A DNA stretch of 50,727 bases from Chelatococcus sambhunathii. GTDB taxonomy: Bacteria; Pseudomonadota; Alphaproteobacteria; Rhizobiales; Methylopilaceae. Shown here in pieces: positions 1 to 7,166 of this stretch (position 1 is its first letter; every line of letters begins with the position of its first letter). The position numbers and the translations under genes are program-made. Below the pieces are notes generated by a model. It did no database searches. It had not been told where the DNA came from and saw nothing but the letters and a program-made list of their open reading frames with translations. The stretch spans positions 1-50,727 of the forward strand of contig JADBEO010000029.1 in NCBI GenBank assembly GCA_031316315.1, given 5' to 3'.

Positions 1-1
1 C

Positions 2-27
2 TTACCCTCCCCTGTCCCAGGGGAGGG
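2..27. repeat. GC-rich palindromic repeat (family B)
   Basis: Short inverted repeat built on CCCTCCCCTGTCCCAGGGGAGGG just beyond the prohead protease stop codon. The same CTCCCC/GGGGAG core occurs at about 89-146, 39887-40008, 41426-41572 and 50457-50592, so it belongs to an interspersed repeat family. No gene is visible in bases 1-46. Confidence 0.6.
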
Positions 28-46
28 AGGCGGAGACGGCGCCGCG

Positions 47-631
47 CTATCCGCGGAGGAGCCGAGCCGGCTCCTCGTCGTCGAACCACGCAAGACAGGG
101 CGCGATCCCTCCCCTTGCAAGGGGAGGGATCGCGCCCTGTCTTGCGAGGCGCTTCACGCAGGAGACGCGCGCTTCGGGAAGCATCGGAAAGGTCACGACC
201 GAGACCTCCCAGAGGTCGATCTCGATCAGCCGCCGGACGCCGGCGGCGCGGCGACTGCGCACCGCGCGGAAGCCGATCGACAGCCCGTCGAGGGCGCCCT
301 GCCGCAGCAGCGCCTGCACCTCGCGGGCGCGGCCGACGGCGAGGTTCAGCCGCCCGAAGACCTTCAGCCCTCGCGCGTCCTCCGAGATCGACGTCCAGGC
401 GCCGATCGGCTCGGACGGGTCGTGCTGGAACAGGAAGCGCACGCCGGCCGCGCCGCGCCGCCTGAGGCTCGCGGCGAAAGCGCCGGGCTCGACGAGGTCG
501 CGGCCGAGATCAACCACGCCGAACAGGCTGGCGTAGCCCTCGACTGCGCCGTCGGCAGAGACGGCCGGCGTCAGCGCAAGCCGCTTCAGTTCCGGCGCGG
601 CGACCCGCGCAGGGGAGAGAGACTGGGGCAT
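47..631 (-). CDS. HK97-family prohead protease (GTA gp4-like)
   Basis: A 194-residue protein resembling the prohead (capsid maturation) serine proteases of HK97-like phages and of the Rhodobacter-type gene transfer agent. Visible family features are the N-terminal substitution-type segment GYASLFGVVDLGRDLVEPGA, the histidine in FLFQHDPSEPIG, and the serine in GALDGLSIGFR, which are the family's expected catalytic His and Ser. The family cleaves the major capsid protein and scaffold during head maturation. It follows the portal gene on the same strand, as in GTA clusters; the capsid gene expected next would lie outside the left edge. The last ~35 residues are partly encoded by a perfect 58-bp palindrome, so the C-terminus looks altered by a repeat insertion. 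Family assignment is confident; GTA versus prophage origin is inferred from gene order. Confidence 0.85.
   Translation of the reverse strand: MPQSLSPARVAAPELKRLALTPAVSADGAVEGYASLFGVVDLGRDLVEPGAFAASLRRRGAAGVRFLFQHDPSEPIGAWTSISEDARGLKVFGRLNLAVGRAREVQALLRQGALDGLSIGFRAVRSRRAAGVRRLIEIDLWEVSVVTFPMLPEARVSCVKRLARQGAIPPLARGGIAPCLAWFDDEEPARLLRG
89..146. repeat. Perfect 58-bp palindrome inside the protease gene
   Basis: Two uninterrupted 29-bp arms meet at the centre TTGCAA (115-120) with no mismatch and no loop. The core is the CCTCCCC/GGGGAGG repeat of family B. It lies wholly within the coding region of the prohead protease and is translated in frame close to the C-terminus. Confidence 0.9.
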
Positions 632-656
632 GGGGAGCTTTCGATACGAGGCGGCG

Positions 657-774
657 CTTGTCCCGGCCTTGAGCCGGGACCCAGACGCGCCGAGGACGAC
701 AGAGGAGACTCAAGGCCGCCGGCCCGTCTTGTGAGCCTCGAGGTTCTGGGTCCCGGCTCTTCGGCCGGGACAAG
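657..774. repeat. Inverted-repeat element between portal and protease genes
   Basis: Arms of about 29 bp (657-685 and 746-774) beginning CTTGTCCCGGCC and ending GGCCGGGACAAG enclose a spacer. The composition resembles the other GTC(C/A)-CCGG interspersed elements in this window. It fills nearly all of the 153-bp gap between the portal stop and the protease start. Confidence 0.75.
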
Positions 775-784
775 GAGCGTCGCG

Positions 785-1945
785 TCAGCCCGGCCCGCCG
801 CGCGGCCCATATCCCACCGCCGCGCGCTTCTCGTCCTCGTCGAGGAAGTCCGCCGCGCTGACGCGCCGCCAGAGCGACTCCCGCTCCACCGCGAGCGCCT
901 CGACCGCGTCGAGGTCCGGCGTCAGCGACAGCTCGGCGTCGAAGGCCGGGCCGAGCCAGGCGGCGATCTCGCCCGCGATCCGCGTCAGCAGCGGGATCAC
1001 AGTCTGGCGCCACAGCGCGACATTCGCCTCGCGGTAGTTGGCATAGGTGGCGTCACCCGGAATGCCGAGCAGCATCGGCGGCACGCCGAAGGCGAGCGCG
1101 ATGTCGCGCGCGGCGGCGTTCCGGGCCGCCAGAAAATCCATCTCCTGCGGGGTGAGCGACATCGGCCGCCAGTCGAGCCCGCCGTCAAGCAGCAGCGGCC
1201 GGCCGGCGTTGGCGGCGCCCGAAAACTGCGCCTCGAGCTCCTCCTTGAGCCGCTCGACCTGGTCGTCGCTGAGGCCCTCCCCCTGCGGCCCCTTGTAGAT
1301 CAGCGCGCCGGACGGGCGGGCGGCGTTGTCCAGCAGCGCCTTGTTCCAGGCGGAGGACGCATCGTGCAGCTCGACGGCGAGCGCGGCGGGCTGCAGCGGC
1401 GACAGGCCGAAGTGGTCGTCATGCGGGTTGAACAGCCTGAGATGCAGGATCGGCGCGACCGGCTCGGCGCGCTGGTCGAAGCGCGTGACGTCCGGCCCGA
1501 CGCGATACTCGTAGGCCTCCGGCCAGCCGTCGGCGCCGGCGACGATGCGCATTCTGTCCGGCCGGAGCGCGTGCAGCTCGCGCGGGACGCCATCGATGAG
1601 GACGGCCTCGAGATAGGCGTCGCCGGCGGTCATCAGATGGGCGACCAGCGCTTCGATCAGCGCGGCGCGGCCCTGCAGCGCGTTCGGTCGCGCCAATAGG
1701 GCGAGCAGCGGGTGGGAGGCGAGCTCCGCCTCGCCCTCGGTCAGAACCAGCGGAACGCCCGCCGCGGCTTCGGCGACGAGACGGACGGCGCGATGGACCA
1801 CCGGATTGCGGCGAAACCCCTCGCGGGCGAGCGTCGCCGGGTCGCGTCCCGACCACATGGCTCGACCGCCAGCGTGCAGCGCGACGACGGAGCCGGTCGA
1901 CTTGCGGGAAAACCGCCCGAGCAGCCTTGATAGACCGAAATCCAT
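785..1945 (-). CDS. Phage portal protein, HK97 family (GTA gp3-like)
   Basis: A 386-residue portal protein. Portals form the dodecameric ring at the capsid vertex through which the terminase pumps DNA and to which the tail attaches. Characteristic stretches are NPVVHRAVRLVAEAAAGVPL near the N-terminus, HLRLFNPHDDHFGLSPLQPA in the middle, and the conserved LAFGVPPMLLGIPGDATYAN followed by the YREA-type helix. Length fits the compact GTA-type portals. It precedes the protease with a repeat-filled 153-bp gap. In canonical GTA clusters the large terminase gene lies directly upstream, but here about 2.6 kb with three opposite-strand DUF1236 genes intervenes, so this gene needs its own promoter or read-through. 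The ATG at 1945 has only a weak ribosome site (GGA). Confidence 0.88.
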   Translation of the reverse strand: MDFGLSRLLGRFSRKSTGSVVALHAGGRAMWSGRDPATLAREGFRRNPVVHRAVRLVAEAAAGVPLVLTEGEAELASHPLLALLARPNALQGRAALIEALVAHLMTAGDAYLEAVLIDGVPRELHALRPDRMRIVAGADGWPEAYEYRVGPDVTRFDQRAEPVAPILHLRLFNPHDDHFGLSPLQPAALAVELHDASSAWNKALLDNAARPSGALIYKGPQGEGLSDDQVERLKEELEAQFSGAANAGRPLLLDGGLDWRPMSLTPQEMDFLAARNAAARDIALAFGVPPMLLGIPGDATYANYREANVALWRQTVIPLLTRIAGEIAAWLGPAFDAELSLTPDLDAVEALAVERESLWRRVSAADFLDEDEKRAAVGYGPRGGPG

Positions 1946-2038
1946 AGCAATTCCAATGGTTTCAACGGATCATGTCAAAAGCGGCCGACCCGAAGTCGAA
2001 CGCCGTCATCTTTCTTGCGGATTCCGTGCTGAATCTGC

Positions 2039-2063
2039 GGAACAAAGAAACCAAGCGTGCGTT
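2039..2063 (+). promoter_or_regulatory. EcfG-type general stress promoter
   Basis: GGAAC at 2039-2043, a 16-nt spacer, then CGTT at 2060-2063: an exact match to the alphaproteobacterial EcfG (sigma-EcfG) consensus GGAAC-N16/17-CGTT. It lies about 57 nt upstream of the ATG of the first DUF1236 gene and points toward it. Confidence 0.72.
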
Positions 2064-2119
2064 TCTTGCGTGCGCGGAGTCATGGACTCCGTCCATCCGT
2101 CCTTCGGGAAGCGACGACG

Positions 2120-2626
2120 ATGAGACACCGGCTGATCCTGGCCGCTGCGGCGATCGCGGTTGCGACCGTCGCCGTCATGGCGCGCGACGTCGACGGGGGA
2201 TCGGCCAGCTCAGGATCAGGCCTCACGCTCAGCGACATCGCCGCGACGACCGCCATGGCGTCGGAGCCGAGGACGCATCTCGCCGCGGCGAGGATCGAGG
2301 AGACCGGTCACGAGGATTCCGGCCCGACCTCCTATGCGCTCGGGGGCTCCACCGCGACCAGCATGATCGTCAGCGAGGCGCAGAAGGCGGAGATCCGGCG
2401 CCAGCTGTCGCTCCTTGGTGCCGACGAGGCGGGACGTCTGAACCTGCGCGGACTGGCGGTCGGCGCGAAGCTGCCGCGCGAGAAGGTGCGGATCTTCCGC
2501 CTGCCCTCCGCGGTGGCGCGCATCGTCCCGAAATACGGCGCCTACGAGTATTTCGTGACGCAGAACGGCCAGATCGTGATCGTGGATCCGAGCGGCTACG
2601 AGGTCGTCGACATCATCGGCGCCTGA
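2120..2626 (+). CDS. DUF1236-domain secreted protein, paralogue 1
   Basis: 168 residues when started at the ATG at 2120. An in-frame GTG further upstream (2057) lies inside the promoter, so it is rejected as a start. The N-terminus MRHRLILAAAAIAVATVAVMA is a signal-peptide-like hydrophobic stretch. The C-terminal third carries the DUF1236 signature: PREKVRIFRLPSAVARIVP, then YEYFVTQNGQIVIVDP and a final EVVDIIGA. The molecular function of DUF1236 is unknown; members are common, often multi-copy, exported proteins of Hyphomicrobiales. It is the first of three same-strand paralogues (next at 2847 and 3990) inserted within phage-like packaging genes, and it is preceded by an EcfG promoter, which suggests stress induction. 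Confidence 0.85.
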   Translation: MRHRLILAAAAIAVATVAVMARDVDGGSASSGSGLTLSDIAATTAMASEPRTHLAAARIEETGHEDSGPTSYALGGSTATSMIVSEAQKAEIRRQLSLLGADEAGRLNLRGLAVGAKLPREKVRIFRLPSAVARIVPKYGAYEYFVTQNGQIVIVDPSGYEVVDIIGA

Positions 2627-2761
2627 CCGCGGGGGTGAGGCGCGCCCGGGCCGTGCCGGCCGTCGCGCGACGAAGCAGGTCTATCCAAAGACGATCATCC
2701 GGCTCGCCGGCTGTCCGCCTGTGTTTCCAAGTCTTCTTCGGCGGCGCAGCACATTTCGCCC

Positions 2762-2786
2762 GGAACAATCAGAAATGGGCGACGTT
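2762..2786 (+). promoter_or_regulatory. EcfG-type general stress promoter
   Basis: GGAAC at 2762-2766, a 16-nt spacer and CGTT at 2783-2786, an exact consensus match. It lies about 61 nt upstream of the ATG at 2847, giving a leader of roughly 55 nt. Confidence 0.72.
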
Positions 2787-2846
2787 TGGCTACCGAGGGC
2801 GCGCTAGGCGGACAGCAGACGATGCTGCCGCAGAGGGCAAAGCATT

Positions 2847-3839
2847 ATGAAAAATCTGCTTCTGAGCACTGTCGCGGCGCTGGCTATCGCCGCGGCTCCG
2901 GTGGCTGCGACCGCGCAGAGCGGCGGCGGCGGTGGTGACAAGAGCATGTCTGGCGGCGGCGGCGGGGGCGATCGCTCCGGCGGTGGCGGCGGCGGCGGCG
3001 GTTCGTCGAGCGGCGGCGGCGAACGCATGGGCGGCGGCGCGTCGTCGGGAGGTTCCTCGTCGAGCGGCGCCGGTTCGTCGTCCGGCTCGACCGAATCAGG
3101 CGGCGGCGCTAGCCGCTCCGAGTCAGGCGCCGGCTCCACCCAGGACTCCGGCTCGTCGCGCTCCGGCGCCTCGTCCGAACCCCGCACCGGCGGCGCCGAG
3201 CCGTCGACCGGCGGCGAGATGAAGTCGGGTTCGGACAAGGCCGGTTCCGACAGGTCGGGTTCGGGCGCGAAGTCGGGGTCCGACAGCGAGATGAAGTCCG
3301 GCTCCGACAGCGAGATGAAGTCCGGCGGCGGCAAGGACAAGTCCGGCGGCATGGACGAGAAGTCCGGAAAGTCGGACGATATGAAGTCCGGCAAATCCGA
3401 CGACATGAAGTCCGACACGAAGGACCGCGACATGAAGTCGGGCTCCGACATGAAGGACCGTGACATGAAGTCCGGCGGCGACCGCGACAAGTCGCGCACG
3501 GACGTCGACATCAAGGCGAAGGACGGCAAAGACGGCAAAGCTTCGCTCGGCGGCTCGTCGAAGACCACGGTCAAGGTCACCAGCGAGCAGAAGACCAAGA
3601 TCAAGCAGAAGCTGGTCGTCTCCGGCGGCGGCAAGAAGGTGTCGAAGTCGTCGCTGGGCGTGTCGATCTCCGTCGGCGTGAAGATCCCGCGTGAGAAGGT
3701 GACGATCTCCCGCCTGCCGGCGGACATCATCGAGATCGTGCCGGAATACGCCGAGTACGAGTACTTCATCACCGACGACGGGCTGATCGTCATCGTCGAT
3801 CCGGACACCTACGAGATCGTCGAGATCATCGACGCCTGA
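2847..3839 (+). CDS. DUF1236-domain secreted protein with long low-complexity region, paralogue 2
   Basis: 330 residues. A signal peptide (MKNLLLSTVAALAIAAAPVAATAQ, likely cut after AxA) is followed by a Gly/Ser-rich segment (about residues 25-110) and then a Lys/Ser/Asp-rich segment of short imperfect repeats such as KSGSDSEM and KSGKSDDM (about 125-220). The C-terminal ~90 residues are the DUF1236 domain, with KIPREKVTISRLPADIIEIV and YEYFITDDGLIVIVDPDTYE. Most DUF1236 proteins are about half this length, so the disordered, hydrophilic central region is the unusual part; hydrophilin-like or surface behaviour is only a guess. It has its own EcfG-type promoter and is followed by a strong intrinsic terminator, so it is a monocistronic unit. 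Confidence 0.85.
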   Translation: MKNLLLSTVAALAIAAAPVAATAQSGGGGGDKSMSGGGGGGDRSGGGGGGGGSSSGGGERMGGGASSGGSSSSGAGSSSGSTESGGGASRSESGAGSTQDSGSSRSGASSEPRTGGAEPSTGGEMKSGSDKAGSDRSGSGAKSGSDSEMKSGSDSEMKSGGGKDKSGGMDEKSGKSDDMKSGKSDDMKSDTKDRDMKSGSDMKDRDMKSGGDRDKSRTDVDIKAKDGKDGKASLGGSSKTTVKVTSEQKTKIKQKLVVSGGGKKVSKSSLGVSISVGVKIPREKVTISRLPADIIEIVPEYAEYEYFITDDGLIVIVDPDTYEIVEIIDA

Positions 3840-3862
3840 CGTACGGCGTCATGTCCGACAAG

Positions 3863-3897
3863 CGCCGGCCGGGTCCGCCCGGCCGGCGTTTTCTTTT
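3863..3897 (+). terminator. Rho-independent terminator after DUF1236 paralogue 2
   Basis: An 11-bp GC-rich stem, CGCCGGCCGGG paired with CCCGGCCGGCG around a TCCG loop, is followed at once by TTTTCTTTT. It lies 24 nt after the stop codon at 3839. Confidence 0.85.
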
Positions 3898-3989
3898 CGC
3901 AGTCGCGAAAGAGTGTGCTGGCTTCCAGGCTGTTCCGCGCTACCTCTTGCCCCAAAGAGGCGGCCCTCGACGGCCGGAAGGACAAGCAG

Positions 3990-4454
3990 ATGAAAACCCC
4001 AACCCTGTTCGCCGCGGCGGCCGCCGCGATCGTGGCCCTGACTCCCGTTTCCGCCTACGCCCAGCACAGCGGCGGAGGCTCCGACATTGGCGTCAAGGAC
4101 CGCGCCGACGGCGCCGCTCTCGACGCGACCGATAAGCCGACCGGCGCGCTCTACGGGCTCGGCGGCTCGTCGACGATGCGGGTGAGCGTGACCCGCGAGC
4201 ACAAGGCCTTCATTCAGGAGCGCCTGATCAGCCTCGCGGCCGGCCGCGCGGTGGCGAGGGCGCGCCTCGCGGAGGTGACGCTGACCCCCGGCCATGTCGT
4301 GCCGCGCGAGAAGGTCCGCATCCGCCGCCTTCCGGCGGACGTCGTCGAGGTCGCGCCGGAATACACCAATTACGAGTATTTCGTGCTCGAGGGCGGCGCG
4401 ATCGTCATCGTCGACCCGCGCAGCTACGAGATCGTCGACGTCATCTCGGCCTGA
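3990..4454 (+). CDS. DUF1236-domain secreted protein, paralogue 3
   Basis: 154 residues from the ATG at 3990, which follows GGAAGGAC and opens a clear signal peptide, MKTPTLFAAAAAAIVALTPV ending SAYAQ. Upstream in-frame starts would bury that peptide and are rejected. The C-terminus is a DUF1236 domain: VPREKVRIRRLPADVVEVAP, YEYFVLEGGAIVIVDPRSYE and a terminal EIVDVISA. The first two paralogues share this C-terminal ~60-residue block, while the N-terminal halves differ. Unlike them, no GGAAC-N16/17-CGTT promoter is visible in the 93 bp after the preceding terminator, so it may be controlled differently. Function unknown. Confidence 0.85.
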   Translation: MKTPTLFAAAAAAIVALTPVSAYAQHSGGGSDIGVKDRADGAALDATDKPTGALYGLGGSSTMRVSVTREHKAFIQERLISLAAGRAVARARLAEVTLTPGHVVPREKVRIRRLPADVVEVAPEYTNYEYFVLEGGAIVIVDPRSYEIVDVISA

Positions 4455-4466
4455 TGCCTCCGCTCC

Positions 4467-4549
4467 GTCATGCCCGGGCTTGACCCGGGCATCCATCTGA
4501 GCGGGCGCGTCCGCGCGCGATGGATCGCCGGGTCAAGCCCGGCGATGAC
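4467..4549. repeat. Interspersed inverted repeat (family A)
   Basis: Arms GTCATGCCCGGGCTTGACCC and the matching GGGTCAAGCCCGGCGATGAC flank a short GC-rich spacer. Same family as 6371-6513 and 23754-23836. It lies between the convergent third DUF1236 gene and the terminase gene, where it could fold in both transcripts. Confidence 0.85.
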
Positions 4550-4562
4550 GGCGTGTTCATCC

Positions 4563-5804
4563 TCACAACCCCACGATCCGCGGCCCGCTGCCCTTCGGCC
4601 CCAGCATCAGCTGCGTCACCGCCCAGACCAGCGCGTCGACCCGGTCCGGCGACCGCCCGCCGGAAAGCCCGTCGACGCCGAAGGCCGCCATCTCGTCCTC
4701 GAGCGCGGGATGCGCCCCGACATGGGCGACGCGGGCCTGCGCATAGAGCGCCGCGACCGGCTCGGCCCGCAGCCATTTTCCGCGGGTGGCGCGCACCGCG
4801 AGCACCGGGACGCCGGGGTCGAGCCCCGCAATCACCGAGCGCACCATCTCGCCGCCCTGGTTGACCTCCGCGACCAGCGCGTCGGCCTCGAGCCGCCGGT
4901 AGAGCGCCACCGCGCGTGCCGCCCAGATCTCGGGCTTCGCGCTCGAAACCGTCGCGTCCTCCAGCACATAGGCCCGGCCGTCGCGGCCGAGCCCGGCCGC
5001 CACGATCCCGCAGGCGTCGGAGCGTTTCGCGCCGCCGGCCGGCGGATCGACCGCGACGACGACGCGGGCGAGTTCCGGCGCTTCAAAGACCCGCGTCCGC
5101 TCGATCGCCTCGCGCGTCCAGAGCGCGTCCTCGCGGTCCTCCAGCAGTTCGCCGTCGAGCTCCTGCCGGCCGAGCCGCGTGCCGCGATAGGCGCCGACCA
5201 CCGCCTCCAGAAAGCTCGGCGCGAGGTTCGCGGCGTTGTCGCGCGTCGTCGCCCGCGTCGTCGCGACGGCCGACGCCCCGACGAGCCGCTTCACCAGCGG
5301 CACGGCGCGCGGCGTCGTGGTCGCCACCTGGCGCGGCCGGCTCCCGAGCCTCAGCCCGAACTGCAGCATGTCCCAGACCTCCTCGCCCTGCCGCCATTTG
5401 CCGATCTCGTCTGCCCAGGCGGCGTCGAACTGCGGGCCGCGCAGCGCCTCCGGGTCCTCGGCCGAAAAGCCGAGCGCCACCGCGCCGTTCGGCCAGACGA
5501 GCCGCCGGCGCGTCGCCTCGAAGCAGGGGCGCTCGCGGCTGGCATGGATCCAGCGCAGGCCCGAAGGCCCGTCGATCATCACCTCGCGCAGATCCGCATA
5601 GGTCTCGGCGACGAGCGCGATGCGGCCGGCTCTGGCGGGAACGTAGCCCGGATGGCCGAGCGCGAGCCCCCTCACCCATTCGGCCCCGGCGCGCGTCTTG
5701 CCCGCGCCGCGCCCGCCGAGCACGAGCCATGTGGTCCAGTCGCCCCCGGGCGGCAGTTGGTCGTCGCGGGCGAGAAAGGTCCAGTCGCGTCCCAGCTGCG
5801 CCAT
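4563..5804 (-). CDS. Large terminase subunit (GTA gp2-like DNA packaging ATPase/nuclease)
   Basis: 413 residues from the ATG at 5804. The family cuts concatemeric DNA and drives it into the prohead. Visible motifs: Walker A GGRGAGKT near residues 30-37, a Walker B-like DAAWADEIG segment, and the start of the RNaseH-fold nuclease, VVVAVDPPAGG, with its first metal-binding Asp. Family members usually carry about 20 more residues before Walker A; a TTG at 5879 in the same frame would restore them and would overlap the upstream small-terminase-like gene, so the true start may be 5879. The gene follows that HTH gene directly, as in GTA clusters. The portal gene is 2.6 kb further on instead of adjacent. 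Confidence 0.88.
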   Translation of the reverse strand: MAQLGRDWTFLARDDQLPPGGDWTTWLVLGGRGAGKTRAGAEWVRGLALGHPGYVPARAGRIALVAETYADLREVMIDGPSGLRWIHASRERPCFEATRRRLVWPNGAVALGFSAEDPEALRGPQFDAAWADEIGKWRQGEEVWDMLQFGLRLGSRPRQVATTTPRAVPLVKRLVGASAVATTRATTRDNAANLAPSFLEAVVGAYRGTRLGRQELDGELLEDREDALWTREAIERTRVFEAPELARVVVAVDPPAGGAKRSDACGIVAAGLGRDGRAYVLEDATVSSAKPEIWAARAVALYRRLEADALVAEVNQGGEMVRSVIAGLDPGVPVLAVRATRGKWLRAEPVAALYAQARVAHVGAHPALEDEMAAFGVDGLSGGRSPDRVDALVWAVTQLMLGPKGSGPRIVGL

Positions 5805-5835
5805 CTCCCGCGCCGAGAGCGAGGCGATGAAGGCG

Positions 5836-6309
5836 TCACTGACCGCGCTGTCCGCGCAACCTCTCCAGACGGTCCGCAAGCGCAGCGCGGAAGGCGTCAA
5901 TATCGGCGACGTCCTCGTCTCCGGCTGCGTCTGCCTGCCCGGCCCGGCCTGCCCGCTCCTCATCGTATCTGGCGAGCTCCCTCAGAGTTTTGACGAGGCT
6001 CGCGAGGCTGCGCGAAATCCGCTCGACCCCGTCGATGGTCTTTTCCGCCGTCTGTCCCATCGCGGCCTCCGCCGCGACGATCTCGCGTTCGATCCGTTCC
6101 CGGAGCGAGGCGACGACGTCCTGCCGGGCGGCCTCCGGCTTCTTCGCGCCGTCCGGGCGGAGCCAGCCTTCCGCGACGGCGCGGCGGCGGAGCGTGGAGC
6201 GCGAGACGCCGGACAGCACGGCGATCCGCGTCTCGGTGAGATCGGAGCACTCATAGAGCCGGCGCGCCTCCACGAGCGTCTCGGGCGGCGTAGGATAGCC
6301 ACGCGGCAT
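5836..6309 (-). CDS. HTH protein, small-terminase-like (GTA gp1 position)
   Basis: 157 residues from the ATG at 6309. An upstream in-frame ATG at 6396 would translate the palindromic repeat and is rejected. The N-terminus PRGYPTPPETLVEARRLYEC is followed by a helix-turn-helix, TRIAVLSGVSRSTLRRRAVAEG, of the kind used by small terminase subunits to recognise DNA. The rest is an alpha-helical, charged oligomerisation-type region (about residues 60-120) and an acidic tail. Its position immediately upstream of, and probably overlapping, the large terminase gene supports a role in packaging. Sequence similarity to RcGTA gp1 itself cannot be tested here, so the call rests on HTH plus context. Confidence 0.65.
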   Translation of the reverse strand: MPRGYPTPPETLVEARRLYECSDLTETRIAVLSGVSRSTLRRRAVAEGWLRPDGAKKPEAARQDVVASLRERIEREIVAAEAAMGQTAEKTIDGVERISRSLASLVKTLRELARYDEERAGRAGQADAAGDEDVADIDAFRAALADRLERLRGQRGQ

Positions 6310-6370
6310 TGAGGCCTCCGGGAGCGGAACGGAAAGAGAGAGCGAGCAGCGCGGTCCGCCCCTGTGAGCC

Positions 6371-6513
6371 GTCATGCCCGGGCTTGACCCGGGCATCCAT
6401 CACAGGGAACTCGGATGTTTCCGAGTTCCCTATCAAGATGGCGAAGTCGGAAGCATCCGACTTCGCTGGCGCGTCCGTGGCCGATGGATGCCCGGGTCAG
6501 GCCCGGCGATGAC
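6371..6513. repeat. Compound inverted-repeat element (family A with two inner hairpins)
   Basis: Outer arms GTCATGCCCGGGCTTGACCC (6371-) and the matching GATGAC end (-6513) enclose two 26-nt hairpins of identical design, each a 10-bp stem with a 6-nt loop: 6405-6430 (GGGAACTCGG stem) and 6441-6466 (GCGAAGTCGG stem). It occupies most of the gene-free stretch 6310-6694. The remaining 180 bp is locally AT-rich near 6635-6665, and I see no gene in it. Confidence 0.8.
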
Positions 6514-6694
6514 GGCGGAGGACCGAATTGGCCATTTGAAACGCGCTTCGGTCTGCGCCGAGCGTCGGACGACATCGCCCCGACGCAACTGTGGAGCATG
6601 GCAAGAACCTACCCCGGCAGCGTCACGCTGTCAATGCTTATTTTCCTATTTTGGAATTTTATCCAAGCAGGGCAGGCGCAGTCCGCGAATACGG

Positions 6695-7135
6695 TCACTC
6701 CGCCGCCACGGCGTGGCGAACCTCGCCGCTCTCCCCCTCCCCGTCAAACCTCCTCCGCGCCTCGGCGATCCTGTCGCCATTGGCGTGCGCCCAGCCGGCG
6801 AGGGCGACGGCGTGGCCCTGCAGCGAGCGGCCGAGTTCGGTCAGCTCGTAGTCGACGCGCGGCGGGATGATCGGGGTGACGGTGCGGGTGACGAGCCCGT
6901 CGCGCTCGAGCCCGCGCAGGGTCAGCGTCAGCATGCGCTGCGAGATCCCGCCGATCATGCGCTTCAGTTCCGAAAACCGCTTCGAGCCGTCGCTGAGGAA
7001 CATGACGACCAGCAGGCTCCACTTGTCGCCGACGCGCGCCAGCACCGAATTGACCATGCGGCAGCCTTCGCTCTCGGCGCCGTCATAGCCTTCCAGCGGC
7101 CCGGCGGCAGGCACATCCGTGTGACCCGGTTTCAA
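6695..7135 (-). CDS. HxlR-family winged-helix transcriptional regulator
   Basis: 146 residues. The start is a TTG at 7135, chosen because a perfect AGGAGG lies 7 nt upstream and no ATG sits in a better place. The core is the HxlR domain: CRMVNSVLARVGDKWSLLVV, RFSELKRMIGGISQRMLTLT (recognition region) and LERDGLVTRTVTPIIPPRVD (wing), ending in ELGRSL. The Cys in the CRMVNSVL segment is at the position used for redox or electrophile sensing in YodB/HypR-type members. HxlR proteins commonly repress neighbouring quinone or azo reductases. This gene is divergent from an azoR-like gene, with a palindromic operator candidate between them, so local autoregulated control of azoR is the likely role. 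Confidence 0.88.
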   Translation of the reverse strand: MKPGHTDVPAAGPLEGYDGAESEGCRMVNSVLARVGDKWSLLVVMFLSDGSKRFSELKRMIGGISQRMLTLTLRGLERDGLVTRTVTPIIPPRVDYELTELGRSLQGHAVALAGWAHANGDRIAEARRRFDGEGESGEVRHAVAAE

Positions 7136-7166
7136 GAAAGTGCCTCCTTGCGTTCGTTCTCTTAGG

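Noticed and set aside
422-1699. Long plus-strand reading frame opposite the portal and protease genes
   Set aside because: Its translation is Arg/Gly/Ala-rich without family features and lies opposite a clear portal gene; it is a high-GC shadow frame.
2057-2119. Upstream GTG start for the first DUF1236 gene
   Set aside because: The GTG overlaps the EcfG -10 element, so it cannot be in the transcript; the ATG at 2120 gives a proper signal peptide.
2804-3808. 334-codon minus-strand frame opposite DUF1236 paralogue 2
   Set aside because: It is the Pro/Ser mirror of the Gly/Ser and Lys/Ser/Asp repeats and has no start signal or domain; the plus-strand gene has signal peptide, promoter and terminator.
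6374-6512. Possible CRISPR array or short tandem repeats because of repeated GTCATG/GATGAC blocks
   Set aside because: The repeats are inverted, not direct, with no regular spacers, and no cas genes lie nearby.
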